A stretch of 64,000 nucleotides of DNA from Rhynchopus sp. YZ270_cl-10 (GCA_964035575.1 OZ037905.1:583001-647000), one strand, 5' to 3'. Shown: positions 8,798 to 20,455, counted from the stretch's first letter. Made by a program: numbers and translations. The notes: generated by a model not told the origin, from the letters alone.

Positions 8798-11700
8798 CTA
8801 ATTGGTCCTCCTCTTCTTGGCTTTGCTCTGCTCCTTGAAGTCTGCCAGACGGGCGTTCTTCTTCTTCAGCTCCTACAGAAGGGGGGTAGAGGGTTTGGCG
8901 TTGTTACAGCAACAGTTGGATTTTTAAAAAAATAAATTGACATACCTTCAGTTTTTCAGCCGATCTCTCCTCCTTCCTGGCAAGCACCTTTTTACGCTCT
9001 TCGTACTGTGCGTGTTTTTTTTTTTTTTTTTGAGTTTTTGAAGTTCATAGTGGGGGGCTTTTTTATAAACTTGGTTGTATTAGGGAACACCATTGTTCAG
9101 CTCCTCACATCTCCTGGGAATTCCTGGCTGCTTGATGGCATATCGACCATATGAGGGGCTGCCATCAACGGTACATACCTTTTTGTGTCTGTTCTCACGC
9201 TCCGCGCCCTTCTTGATGTTGTCAACGAGGGTAAGCTTTTCGAGCAGGTCTCTCTTGTTTTGCTCCGCCGGCTCCATGATGTTGCTGTGCCCTGTTGCGT
9301 CGGAGATTTGCGCGTCCAGCTTGCTTTGACCTTCTTTTTCGACACCGCGGATCTTTTTGTGTCCGAAGGGGAGAGTAGAATCAATTTTGATAGGGACTTG
9401 GAGGGATGTGTTGAACTGCTTTTTGCGTTTAATATCACGGTAGATAGAGTCCACCTGGTACGGCACAGCGATGTTGTTGTCTCTTCTGAGCTCGGTCATG
9501 TTGCGCATCGCCTGCCAGTCTTGCAGCAGCATGTTCGTCACCGGATTGTAGTATTTGTTAGGCTCAACCGCCTTCCACGTCCGCAAGAAGATCAAGTCTG
9601 ACTTCGAAATCTTATCCTCAAATGTCGCCCTGAAAACACCCCCCTTCCCAGAAACGCTCTTCTTCACCGTGCCTCGCAGGCCTGAAACCGTTTGGATCTT
9701 TGCCCCCTCGAACTTCGCCACCTCGAGCGCAGAGGAAAACATGTTTTTAATGAATGCGGTGTTTTTGTACACCTTCGCAGGAACACCGGTGAGCTTCAGC
9801 TTCTTCACAATGCGTGACGAATGGTCCACCTCCATGACGTACCCTGTCGCAGAGCAGCGGAAGTGGTTCACCTCCTCCTTCAGCGAGTTGTTCGTGAAGC
9901 AGATCACACCGGTGTTTGGTGGGGTGACCGGGCCGTACACCGCGGCGATGCAGTGGGTGTGCAGAGGGGTGTACTTGAGGTACCTATTTCTGCCGTTCGG
10001 GTCTTCGACGGCAAAGATTGGCTGGGTCTGGAATCGACGCCAACCCACAGAAAGCACCAGGGGGTCCTGGGCCTTGAGCATTTTGGGGTACCATCTGTGC
10101 TTCTTCAGACGGATGTAGACCACTCCAAGTCTGTCTTCGGATGCAAGCAGACCACCAGCAATAAGCGGAAGCTTCGGGTTGAAGTGTGAGACAAACTCAG
10201 CCGGCACACCGTGCACCACAACGCGGACGTAGAGCCCCGCGTAGAAGCCCACCATCTTGATCTTCTCTTCGACGTTGCCCCCAGTGGTCTCCTCGATCTT
10301 CTTGTTGGTTTTTTCCTTCTTCTCCTCCAGCTCGTCCTTCATCTTCTCAAGGAAGTCCTTGCCTCCGCCCTCCATCTTGTTCTGGTCGTACATCTGGTTG
10401 AACGCCTCCTTCTTTTCTGCCTTCTTTCTGCGGATTTCGTCGCGGATAGAGGCGTCTGGGTTGACCTCGTTGTCCTCCATCACCTCGTCTGCTGCTGCTG
10501 CTGGGGCGCCGAACAGAAGGCTTGAGGGGATCATGTCCTTCACAGAGTCCTTCAGCAGGTCAAGCTTCGACTTCTTCGGAACCTTCTCCGCACCCTCGCC
10601 CTCTGCACCCTCCCCGTCGACGTCCATCGCGTCGTCCTCTTCGCTCTCCTCGTCTTCCTCCTCCTCGTCCTCCTCGTCTGCCAGGGCGTAGTCCATGTCG
10701 TCCATCTTGTCGTCATCTTCTGAGACGGATTCGTATCCCTGGGACTGCATCTTCTTGCTTGCCTTCTTGAGGCTGGTTTGTGCACGCTGCTGTGTGGTCT
10801 GCAGGACAGCGGGTGCGGCGGTGGCAGAGACAGCCTCGCCTTTGCTTTCTTCTTCGGTCCACGTGCCGGTCACGAAGAGGTCGCGGATGTTCTCGCGTAC
10901 AGTCTCGACCTCCCAGTCCTCCTCAAGGACACCGCGTACGTCGCGTGTAAGGTCGTAGTGCTTGGTGTCGCGCTTGGTGGAGGAGTCGCCTGTCTGTCCA
11001 ACCTTGAAGAAGACGTCGTCCTCGTCCTCGTCGTCGTCGCCAAACTTGAGGCCCTTCAGCTCTGTGGCGGAGAGGTTGTGCTGTGTGCGCTCGGGGCGGT
11101 CGGAGGGGAGGATCACGTCGTCTGCGTCGTCGTCGTCGGAAGACATGTCGTCGCCGTCGTCGTCCTCCATGGTGCCGATGACCTGGCTCTCGGAGAAGTG
11201 GACACGCCGTCTGAGGCGGCCTGCATCGTCGTACACCTTCTGCTCCTGGTAGCGTCCGGCCTTGAGGTGGTCGGGCATGTCTTCCTCGGGGTTGAAGGGC
11301 GTGTCGTCGTCCTCGTCGACAGCACCGCCACCCTCAAAGAGAGAGATGTTCTGCTTGCGGAGACCTTCGTCGATCGCCTGCGATTTGAGCGCATCGCGCT
11401 TGAAGCGTGTCATGATGTCGACACCCTCGCCCTTCTCCACCACGCCGTCCTGCGTCTCCTCACGGATGTACACCGCATCCTTGTCGTAGATGAGCGACCC
11501 GACGTCCGCCATCGGTGCGTAGAGGCGCTTGTCACGCTCGGAGAGGTGGCGTGTCTTCTTCTTGTTTCCGCGCTGTGGAAGAGCGCAAGGATCTTCAAGG
11601 TGGTTGCACTCTTCAATAGTGTAGTCGCCCACACCCGGGATATGGACCCGCTGGTTGAATTTAAGAGGGCACCCACGGACGTACCCATACAGCGCGATCT

Positions 11701-12608
11701 TGCGGTCGCAGGAAGGGTTCTGCTGCTGCTCGGCAGGGTCGGTGACGTCCTCCATTCTGTCTGCAAGAAGGCAGGAGTGGGTTTTGCGCCAGTTCTGTGG
11801 TACCAGCTTGGTGACGGCAATGAAGCGGTTGAGGTTAATGATCTCCTTCACGGGGTAGAAGCCCTTCTCGATTCCCGAGAGGTAGAACAGCTTTGCCCCG
11901 CTGCAGATCTCCTGCCAGAAGCGGTGGCGCAGCGCTTTCTTCGTCTTTTTGAGTTGTTTGTTGTCCTTCAGCTTGTCCAGGTGGGTAAGCACACCAATCA
12001 GCTTAGGGAACCCATGCGACTTCGAGATGTTAAGGAACTCGAAGGTTTCCATCTCAAACCCAAAGGACGCATCGACACACATGAGCACAAGGTCCGCAAC
12101 ACGCGCAATGTCGCACATCGCATGCACGTCGTTTGGTGTCTCGAAGAAGGTGATACGCCGCTGCTTGCCAGCAATGCATGTAATCGGCCCCTTGATGTTC
12201 GTCAGGTTCTGCTTAGTGTACTGCTTCACCAAGGACCGGATCAGTGTCGACTTACCCGATCCGGGTGGTCCCACAACAGCCACCGTCTCTGGAGGCTCGT
12301 TGAATTCATCTGCAAACGTCTTGTCAACCATGGGCATGTGTGCATTGTGCTGACCACGGTCAAGCCTTTTGCGGGCGGCTTGCGCACTGTAAAGGTGTAT
12401 GTGGTGGATTGGTGGTGGCATAGTGTACATACGTTCCAGGCCGGCCGGTGGCAAACGCCTTAGGGTTAAGCTTCTCAGGCTCGGTGGGGAGACCACGCTT
12501 CTTCTTGTCCTCTACCTTCTTCTTCTCGAAGGAAGGACCCTTGCGGGTTGCCCTGTATGGCTTGTGCACATGCTCGGTCAGGTCGAGCTTTCCTTCAATC
12601 TTCCCCAT
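8798..12608 (-). CDS. BMS1: BMS1-type GTPase, 40S ribosome biogenesis
   Basis: A four-exon gene, about 1172 residues. Exons read 12608-12433, 12386-9179, 9005-8946 and 8872-8798; all three introns are GT-AG (46, 173 and 73 nt) and the joined frame stays open. BMS1 is the large GTPase of the small-subunit processome in the nucleolus; it binds Rcl1 and is needed for early pre-rRNA cleavage. Visible features: the N-terminal NPKAFA motif, a P-loop GPPGSGKST near residues 98-106, the family motif DASFGFEMETFEFLNI, LTHLDKLKDNKQLKKTKK for the guanine-binding region, FYLSG, and CDRKIALYGYVRG. A long acidic linker follows (about residues 440-690). The C-terminal half has the GFYAGLYVRVVVHGVPAEF and RRFQTQPIF motifs of the family, ending in a Lys/Arg tail. 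Usual BMS1 length is near 1180-1280, so this copy is complete. The start has a CAG just upstream and an R4 repeat about 135 nt upstream. Confidence 0.95.
9068..9090 (-). repeat. R4 fragment in BMS1 intron 2
   Basis: The right part of R4 alone (gene strand CTAATACAACCAAGTTT) lies inside the 173-nt intron, about 65 nt before its AG, where a branch site would be expected or slightly beyond it. Confidence 0.6.
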
Positions 12609-12737
12609 TTTTTTCTGATGTGTTGTTTTTGCTGTGTACGTCGGGTTTCAGAACCCCGCCGTCCTGTGTAGTGTGTGGTGTTGTGCTGTTTAAAAGAAAC
12701 CCCTCTAAAGATAAAGATAAAATAGCCCCATTTTTTG

Positions 12738-12791
12738 AATAGCTGTTTGGGGTGTAGTTGCATTGCCACACCGTGTGTATCTCCACATTTT
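12738..12791 (-). repeat. R4 structured repeat, upstream of BMS1
   Basis: An R4 variant (GTGGAGAT ... TGTGGCAATGCAACTACACC on the gene strand) in the 207-bp gap between two genes, followed by a pyrimidine tract and AG before the BMS1 start. Confidence 0.65.
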
Positions 12792-12815
12792 TCTTTACTT
12801 TTTCTTTACAGAGAT

Positions 12816-13961
12816 TCATTCAACAGTAATTTCCATCCCATTCATGAAGGCTTCGAGGTCGACTGCCACGAGTCTGCTTTGGGTTAGATCGTGCAGATAG
12901 GCGGTCTTGCCGTCTTGACTAGCAAAGACGAAGCACATATTCCGATCCAAGGGGCTTGGCGTCGAGAGGAAGGGGCCGGCCGACTGAGTGAAGCGTTGCA
13001 CGCAGCGGGTGTCTGCAGCGCGACTGATGAACCAACCATCAGCCATGGGGGAGCACACTCCGAATTTGTGCGGGAAGGAGCGCACAGAGTTGCCGTTGTG
13101 GAGCGACCATATCCGGACGTTGCGCGCCGTCAGCACCACAAGCGTCTCCTCTCTGTGCGCGATCACCTTCAACACCTCCTCCGCATGCCCCATGACAAAG
13201 CGCGCACCGCCCAACAGCGAGACCCTCACCTTGTCTATCCAGCCGGGGTTTAAGTCACGCGCCTGAACGATATTCTCGCTGGAGAGGATTAAAAAGCGTT
13301 CTGTCGTGGCAATATGGCGCACATCATCCGTCTTTGGTAGCGATGACAACATAACTCCCGTATTTGCATCGAGGATTATCACATGGGGGTTTGCGTAGAT
13401 GAACCGTTTCGCACATTTTGAGAAGGCAAAGGCATGCGCGTTCCTGCCAACTTCATACAAACTTTTCCCAGAGGCGGCCTCGCAGACTCGCAGTGTCCCC
13501 CACGACGCTGTGCGAAATGCGATGTGGGAGCCATTTGAGAACACTGCAGCAGTCGTCTCTTTGGGACGGGGGTGTCTGTCTGCAGTCCAGCAAAGGCCTC
13601 CGGTCGTGGCACTCCGCACAACAAGCTGCCTCGCTGTACACAGCGCAACATACCCACCGCAGGGCGACAACGCAAACGGCACTTCCCCCTCCCCCAGGCT
13701 GTACACGGAGTGCACATTCGGGTCCGTCCGTCGCACCACATCGATGCACCCCCCATTGACAACAGGTGTATCCCGCAAGATCTCGCCCTCTTCCAGCACA
13801 ACCCCGCTGCCCCGATCGCGGAGGAAGTAGTACACAGCCACTGTACTGTCCAAGACGAGCGCAGTAAATATTGCTCTCTGCACCTCCAGTACAGTGTCAT
13901 CAGCTCCGACTTCAAGACAGATCGTCTGACCCGTCTGCACATCGGTTACGTTGACTTCCAT
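12816..13961 (-). CDS. Diverged ubiquitin-like/WD40 paralogue
   Basis: A 381-residue intronless protein of the same layout as the tandem genes at 3.7-7.7 kb but much diverged. Residues 1-75 read as a ubiquitin-like region (VTDVQTGQTICLEV, then VLEVQRAIFTAL). The propeller half has degenerate blades: VPFALSPCGGYVALCTARQL, LRVCEAASGKSLYEVGR, NVRIWSLHNGNSVRSFPHKF and a final AYLHDLTQSRLVAVDLEAF. Shared order of ubiquitin-like part and propeller, and the shared SPCGGY/SPCDRY signature, support common origin. It lies 207 bp upstream of BMS1 on the same strand, so the BMS1 locus separates the old copy from the new array. Function unknown. Confidence 0.85.
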   Translation of the reverse strand: MEVNVTDVQTGQTICLEVGADDTVLEVQRAIFTALVLDSTVAVYYFLRDRGSGVVLEEGEILRDTPVVNGGCIDVVRRTDPNVHSVYSLGEGEVPFALSPCGGYVALCTARQLVVRSATTGGLCWTADRHPRPKETTAAVFSNGSHIAFRTASWGTLRVCEAASGKSLYEVGRNAHAFAFSKCAKRFIYANPHVIILDANTGVMLSSLPKTDDVRHIATTERFLILSSENIVQARDLNPGWIDKVRVSLLGGARFVMGHAEEVLKVIAHREETLVVLTARNVRIWSLHNGNSVRSFPHKFGVCSPMADGWFISRAADTRCVQRFTQSAGPFLSTPSPLDRNMCFVFASQDGKTAYLHDLTQSRLVAVDLEAFMNGMEITVE

Positions 13962-14203
13962 GAAAAGGTCAACGAATTTGAGTAAGAATTTAGTACAAAA
14001 AAGGAGGGTAAGAAAATGAGCGAAATGTCTGGAATAGTACTGGTGTTGTGTGGATATAGTATTAAAAGCGGTGTTTTTTTATTCTGGAATAGTGAAGACG
14101 GTATTGGTCGTGGTCAACTACGCGAAACCAACAGATTATCACAAAATGCTCGAGAGGCTCGATACTCTTTGCTCAAAAGACTATAAACAGGGGGAGAAAA
14201 AAT

Positions 14204-14208
14204 GTTGT
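14204..14208. repeat. Target-site duplication, left (GTTGT)
   Basis: GTTGT directly precedes the left end of the element at 14209 and is repeated directly after its right end at 17007-17011. Confidence 0.7.
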
Positions 14209-17006
14209 TGGTGTGTTCCGGGGTATCGGAAAATACAAATTTTCACCAATCTTCACCAATCTTCACCAATTTTCACAAATTTTCACAACATAAGTTTTGG
14301 CCATTTTTTTGTGAAGAATTGTGAAGAGTTGTGAATAGTTGTGAAAAGTTGTGAAGAGTTGTGAATTGAAATGAAAATTTGGATGAAAAAAACACAGATG
14401 TTGTGAAGAGTTGTGAACAGTTGTGAAGAGTTGTGAATTGGAGGGAAAAAAAGGGGGGTGTTTTTTTCCAGGGGTTTTTGCAGGACTGGTCAGGTAAAGT
14501 GTGCTGTGCAGAGGGCTAGCTAGCCTGGGTCCGTGGGTCAAGCTGACCGTACCACCCCACCCCCTGTGCGGAGGAGGACGACGGAAGTCCGCGGCGTGTT
14601 CGTTTGTTGCCTTTTTTTTTCAACATGTTCGCAACTCTCAAGAAAGTAGCGTACCGTGCGCCTGCGACGCAGCTAAAAATTACGAGCGGTAGCCCACAGC
14701 TCTACCCGAAATGTTGCGTACCGTGGCTTCGCTAGAAAAGTTTTGTACCAGTGGCACTACCACTTTTCCCCCTGTTTTTTGTACCGTTTTACCCAAAACA
14801 CAACTAGCACCCTACTCACCTGAACTGTGCCTTTATTAGGCACAATTTCAGCACACTTTCAGCACAAGTACACACAATTAACCACAATTACACCTAAGTT
14901 GCTCTGGGGGAAATAATGGTACACCACCCGACAGGACTACTGTACTGTACTGTACTGTACTGTACTGTACTGCACTGTACTGTACTGTACTGTACTGTAC
15001 TGTACTGTACTGTACTGTACTGTACTGTACTGTACTGTACTGTACTGTACTGTACTGTACTGTACTGTACTGTACTGTACTGTACTGTACTGTACTGTAC
15101 TGTACTGTACTGTACTGTACTGTACTGTACTGTACTGTACTGTACTGTACTGTACTGTACTGTACTGTACTGTACTGTACTGTACTGTACTGTACTGTAC
15201 TGTACTGTACTGTACTGTACTGTACTGTACTGTACTGTACTGTACTGTACTGTACTGTACTGTACTGTACTGTACTGTACTGTACTGTACTGTACTGTAC
15301 TGTACTGTACTGTACTGTACTGTACTGTACTGTACTGTACTGTACTGTACTGTACTGTACTGTACTGTACTGTACTGTACTGTACTGTACTGTGCAGAAA
15401 TTTGACAGACTGCACTGCCCTATACACAGACTTTCTGGATTCCAAAGTCGAATTTCTTGTACTAGCTATGCTCCCTGGTTAATGGCTATAGCGATGTGCC
15501 TCTTATTGACCCTCTTATAGGACTCGAATTGTGCTCTAACTGCCGAATGCTCTAATTAGAGTCTGATTAGAGCGCAATGCATATTTAACCGGTGTTTAAA
15601 AACAAGGAGCCAGACAGTTCACCTTCGGGCATAAGGCGTGCCCCGGCAGAATATCGTTTTGATCCCGTTAACTACGGTGCCACAGTTGGCCCAGCTGGTC
15701 ACTTTATTCCAAGGAAGTCAAAAAACCGTGAATGAGGGAACGATAAATAAGGGTAACTGAAGGGGGAAATTGAATTTTGATGAGCCCAAAAACAAGGTTT
15801 TATTGTCCCGTTGTCAAAATCTCTGCCCACACCCACTCCCCGAGAGAACCAACAATTCTCTAGCTGACTTCTTTAATAATCCCCACCAAAAAGGCGGATA
15901 AGACGAAAGGAGACGAAGTAACCGCCAAGGACTCACCAGTGCGTCGATCCAAAAAGAGGTCCATCATGTGTGAGAGATGCAAAACAACCACCGCCATAAT
16001 GGAATTAACCTGTAGGTTAACCTCACACAGGACAGTCTCGTCGCCCACAAAGGTCAATATTACACTCCGGATTCTGGGGACAATTTTTGGCCGAAAATGG
16101 GCCGCCTATTAGTGACCGGGCTCATATTTTCCGAAAGGGTAAATTGCGATAACACGTATACTTTTTTTTTTTTGATTTGCGATAACACGTACACAAAAAG
16201 TATACGTGTTTTCGCGAATAAAAACGTAAGTGTTTTCCCAGGTACCCAAGTACACAGGTACACAGGTAAGTCGTCACACAGACAACCACAGCCAACCCGC
16301 CAGTCACTGAAAAGTGACCAGACAGTCCACTTGACAAATACAAAGTGTCCACGTGGGGCATTCATGCACTGAGGAGATAATGATCCAACAATTTACAAGA
16401 AAACATTACTTAACCTACTGCTGGAAATTGCCAGGTCGTAGTAACACACAAAGTGTGCCTCCGTTCGGGAATACCGGATATTCTAGAGACCAAAAGGCCT
16501 CTTCCGCTAGTCAAGGTATAACCGAATGAACGGCCCAAGACCCCCGTGGAGAAGTTAAATGTTGTAATGCTATCAAGTACAAACTGCGAACACTGTCTTA
16601 CCCTCCTCAATGCATGGTGGAAGATGTCTTTGACAACAAATATCCTGTAGCCAGGTACCCAGGTTCCCAGACCCACGCAGTGGCACATTACCGCAAGTGT
16701 GAGTGACCCACACAGACGGAATGTCCAACCAACGTCCTCCAAAAGGTGTCCTGTACCTACCTGGGTACCTGGGTGCCCAGGCACCACCCAGACTTCGCCA
16801 CTTCACAACTCTTCACAACTCTTCACAACTCTTTACAACTCTTCACAACTCTTCACAACTTTTCACAACTTTTCACAACTCTTCACAACTCTTCACATAC
16901 ACGTTTTTGTGAAAATTTGTGAAGAGTTGTGAATAGTTGTGAAGAGTTGTGAAGAGTTGTGAATTGAAATGAAAATTTGTATTTTTCGATACCCCGGAAC
17001 ACACCA
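14209..17006. mobile_element. Non-autonomous foldback-type DNA element, 2.8 kb
   Basis: The ends are inverted: TGGTGTGTTCCGGGGTATCG at the left and its complement at the right, extending to roughly 37 bp with one mismatch. A 5-bp GTTGT duplication flanks it. Just inside each end is an array of a 10-nt motif (TTCACAACTC) in opposite orientation: 14230-14442 on the left, 16797-16950 on the right. The middle holds a (TACTG)n satellite, small palindromes and CCAGGTACC repeats. No transposase ORF is visible. The superfamily is unclear; the 5-bp duplication rules out Tc1/mariner and typical hAT. Confidence 0.8.
14938..15393. repeat. (TACTG)n pentanucleotide satellite, about 91 units
   Basis: Almost perfect for 456 bp; the only clear variants are a C near 14972 and the edges. 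Because 5 is not a multiple of 3 and no stop is created, it opens long false reading frames on both strands. Every unit junction holds the palindrome GTAC. Confidence 0.95.
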
Positions 17007-17490
17007 GTTGTGTGTTATTCGCTTTCCACATTTGTCAAATGTGGCATCATTTAGGGGAGAAAAGAAGGGGCTATTTTGTTTTGTTGTCTTTCTCGTTGTT
17101 TCTTCTTTTATTTTTTGAACGTACTGCGGTTGAGGGTTTCGATTTAAAGAAAGAGAGAGAAGAAAGAAGGGGGAAGGGGAAGAGCGGGGCGGGGGGAGGA
17201 AAAGTGGCCCCAATATTCAGTTATGTTTGACCTCCCCCCCCTCTCTGCACCGCATATGTACTTGGTGATCTACTGTATCTAAAATCGTGGTGTTTTACAG
17301 TCGTCCAAAACTCGGCCAAAAAGATTTCCTTAAATCCGCCAAGTTTTGCTTTGTTTTTTATAGACGATTGTATAATACATCACCCCTTTAACAGTGAAAT
17401 ATATCCACAAAAAAAAATGTTGCAAAAAAAAAAATAAGGCTAACGCCTCAAAGAGATGACAACACATAAGAAAAAAGAGAAAAATTTTAT

Positions 17491-17525
17491 AAGATGACCC
17501 TAAGCATCCTGTGCATAGTCACCTT
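17491..17525 (-). repeat. R1 structured repeat
   Basis: AAGATGACC, arms CTAAGC/GCATAG with one mismatch around ATCCTGT, then TCACCTT. Confidence 0.7.
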
Positions 17526-18508
17526 GAGAAAAAAAATCACCTCCCACACACTCTGCACTCTATTGTGGTACTGTTTTGTTTTTGTTTTTGTTTTGTTGTT
17601 TTTTTTTTTACAGTTTTGGAAAAATCGTGTCAAATAACGACAGAAGATGCGGTGCAGTCAATCTAAAAAAAGGGGGGACGATGATGTGCTGATAGGTGGG
17701 TTTTTTTTCAGTACTGAATGAAATACTGTACAGAATATTGCCGATACTTGAAGAGCTGGGTGGTTGCACCACACATCCTTGTGTGCGTCATAGAGTTGAT
17801 GAGTGACGAGATGCCCCACCAAAGACTTCCCGTCATGAATCCCCCTGATTGTATCCAGGTTGTTTTGTTGGGGGGGATTCGAACGAAAAATGGATTGGAG
17901 ATGGGTTATGAGTACCCTCTGCTAAGTCACTTCAAATGATCAAGATAATATTTGGGTGACGGGCTAAAAAACCTGTCGTGTTGTGTGACACCTGTAAAAC
18001 TGGCTGTACTCAAAGCATCAAACTGGCTTTATGGTCAAATATTGGAGATGAGTTATGAGTACCCTTCACATGCTTTGGTCACCTCAAATGATCAAGATCA
18101 TATTTTCAATCGAAAGATGGGGTTTTTATCAGCGTCGTCTTTTTTGAATAAAAAAATCTCAGAAAAAAAAATTGTTTTGACATGGTGTCTCGGGAGCAAC
18201 ACTTAAAAAGAAACAGAATAGAGAAAAGCAAGGTGTTTGTTTGTTCTTTGGACAAAAAAAGAACAATTTTTTGGGCTAGAATTATTTTTTTGAGAGATAA
18301 TTTTTTTTTTTTTTTTGACCATGGTCTGACCACCAATAGGGGGTCAAGGTTACGGTTAAAACTATGCCCAAATAATGTGTTTTTGTTGCTGAGACGACGA
18401 AAGTCATAGAAAATACGAAAAAAAGAAACGTATCTAATGACCGTAGGTTCTCAACAAAAGTCCTTTTGGATCAAAAATGGATGCTGCCCAGACAACAAAT
18501 AAAAAAAA

Positions 18509-18550
18509 GTGAGTTGGTAGTGCAAACGCCTCTGGGACGCAGGCACTGAG
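18509..18550 (-). repeat. R3 structured repeat
   Basis: Core only: TAGTGCAAACGCCTCTGGGA then CGCAGGCACTGA; the second hairpin is missing. Confidence 0.7.
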
Positions 18551-18929
18551 AAAAAAAAAAGGGGGGGTAGGGAGGACGCACAAAAAATAAAGATAAAAAA
18601 AAAGAGAAATAACAGAACGTAACAGACCTGATTTTTTTTTTGTTTTTTTTTGTTGAAATTTTGGTTGGATTAGCGCTTTTTGTTTTTTTTGTGTTGTTAT
18701 TTTTTTTTTGTTTTTTTTTGTTTTTTTGTTTTTTTTTTTGAAAATAAAATAAGGCTCGAAAGTGAACCCCATGCTGTAATATCGATTAATTATCGAAGTA
18801 TCCTGTCAAAAAAAAAGAAAAACGACAGGACACCTCGCTTCGACAAAATACCTTTTAATAAAGGTTGCATTTCTGACTGTGAAAGCAGAACAAAAATAGG
18901 GAGATAAAAGGGGGAGGGAAAGAAACGTT

Positions 18930-18960
18930 GAAAGATGAACACGCTTCATGTACAGACACA
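18930..18960 (-). repeat. R1-like fragment, weak
   Basis: AAAGATGAACACGCTTCATG followed by TACAGACAC resembles the diverged R1 copy at 30217 (AATGAATGTGCCTCTCGTGC then ACAGACC). The stem is poor. Confidence 0.35.
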
Positions 18961-19150
18961 ACTCTTGGGAACAATGGTGGGTGATGCTGAGCCTTCTGTG
19001 TTTTTAGCCAGCTTAAGAAAACACAAAATTCATTTTGCTTTACTACCTTCAGCAAACAGTGAGCATTAAGGGGTGTAACATGGCATATAATACTCCTTAA
19101 GGGCATAACAGATACGTTCAATGAATCGAGCGCATAGAAAGGGGGATCAA

Positions 19151-19557
19151 CTGTAAATATGTTGGACCGTAAAAATGTTGGGATTTGTTTGTGCGTAAAG
19201 TGTGTAATAAAAAATATTATGTGGTGATATTTTCATCACTGCAATACGCTCCCACTGACTACCTGGCAGTGAAGAGGAAACCTCTTTAAGGCCAAAAAAG
19301 ATCGGGTCTTTTGCTTGTGCGCTCAAAGCCGGGAAAACAAAAAAGGTGAAAAAATGTGTTAAACTGAAGTACGGTTGTTGTGGTTAATTGGGTACTCAAA
19401 GAAAACAAGCAAGCTTCTGTTTTTTTTTTTTTTCAATCTGTTTTTTTGTTTGCCCTGCAGCGCTGCCTCCAATCTTTTTAGAATTGACAACAAGTTGTTT
19501 TATCAAAAAAAAAGGGCTCGCTCGTCCCAACTTTTTTACGGTCCAACATATTTACAG
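19151..19557. mobile_element. Inverted-repeat pair, 32 bp ends, possible small DNA element
   Basis: CTGTAAATATGTTGGACCGT at 19151 recurs as its complement ending at 19557; the match extends to about 32 bp with one mismatch. The interior carries the 200-bp dispersed repeat also found at 55963. I see no target-site duplication, so this may be a small transposon with eroded flanks or a local inverted duplication. Confidence 0.55.
19311..19510 (+). repeat. 200-bp dispersed repeat, copy A
   Basis: From TTGTGCGCTCAAAGCCGGGA to the GACAACAAGTTGTTTTATC end it matches 55963-56152 almost base for base, apart from homopolymer lengths. No coding content. Copy B is not flanked by the 32-bp inverted ends found around this copy. 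Confidence 0.85.
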
Positions 19558-20298
19558 GTACGGTATTACGACTTGTAGTACGACGTTGCTCCTCAAAAGA
19601 GAGAAAAAAAATCAAGGGAAATTAACCCCACAATATGCAACGTTTTTTGGTACTGAATTTTGCCCCAACTCTGACGGGAAGTTTGGACAACTCTAATATA
19701 AAAAAAAAACCCCCCCCCTTTCTAAGAAAATGGGTGTAAAGAAAAGAGAACGCCAAAAGACTTCGGGGTATTCTGTGTACGCAATATCTTCAAGGAAGCA
19801 GAAGAGTAAGATGGTGCTGGATATCATACTTATGCACCCTCAAAAAAAAGGGGAAGGAATCTTTTTTTTTTTCTTATTGTGTCGACAATCACCTAAAACC
19901 CCATTTGGAGCTAATAGGGTCTGTACTCAATGTTTTTTTTATTATTTTTACTTTTTTGTGAAGACATTCAATTTGCATTGTCAACGACTTTAACAGGAAA
20001 AAAAATACTTTAAAAAAAAGGCAGACACACACTGCTCAAAAAAAGAAAAGAAAAAAAACTAAACAGTGTGTGAAGGGCGATTTGCCGAGCCTTTGGGATT
20101 TTTTTTTTGAAAAAAACCTACTTTTTTTTTATGACTTCCGGAAGAAAGGCATTCTTTCAACAACACACCCCACTTAGGAGTTTGCACGGAACCTGAGCTA
20201 AAAATATGTTCTGGATTGGCAGTGGGAAAGAGCCTATCGTTATTATACTCACAGCACTCAGGGTTTCCGCTAGCAGTCACACACACACGGTAAACATG

Positions 20299-20383
20299 TT
20301 GAAAGTGCAAACACATCACCGTACATCGACGGATGCAGGCATTGGTTCTCCTCAGGTTATCGAACCCCAGGGGGTACTTCATT
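20299..20383 (-). repeat. R3 structured repeat with second hairpin
   Basis: Plus strand GTTGAAAGTGCAAAC ... GATGCAGGCATTGG, then the second hairpin around GGTTATCGAACCCC. It is followed after about 12 nt by an R2 copy. Confidence 0.75.
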
Positions 20384-20395
20384 TATAATATGACT

Positions 20396-20455
20396 AACAA
20401 TGCAAAGCACTCTCGTAACAGTGTACCTTGGTGCGTGACCAGAAACACCAGAGGG
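20396..20455 (-). repeat. R2 structured repeat
   Basis: TGCAAAGCACTCTCGTAACA then GTGTACCTTGGTGCGTGACC. Directly adjacent to R3, same orientation. Confidence 0.7.

Noticed and set aside
9080-9178. BMS1 ending 33 codons after KK as a continuous frame
   Set aside because: The frame crosses a good GTATGT donor; two further exons give the Lys/Arg-rich end expected of the family.
10778-12463. 561-codon plus-strand frame opposite BMS1
   Set aside because: It is the antisense of a clear BMS1 exon; the opening comes from codon bias of the real gene.
14230-14442. CRISPR-like array of 10-nt repeats
   Set aside because: Repeats are adjacent without unique spacers, are mirrored at the other end of the element, and the genome is eukaryotic.
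14894-15482. Long reading frames on both strands across the (TACTG)n satellite
   Set aside because: They only translate the five-base repeat and have no protein-like composition.
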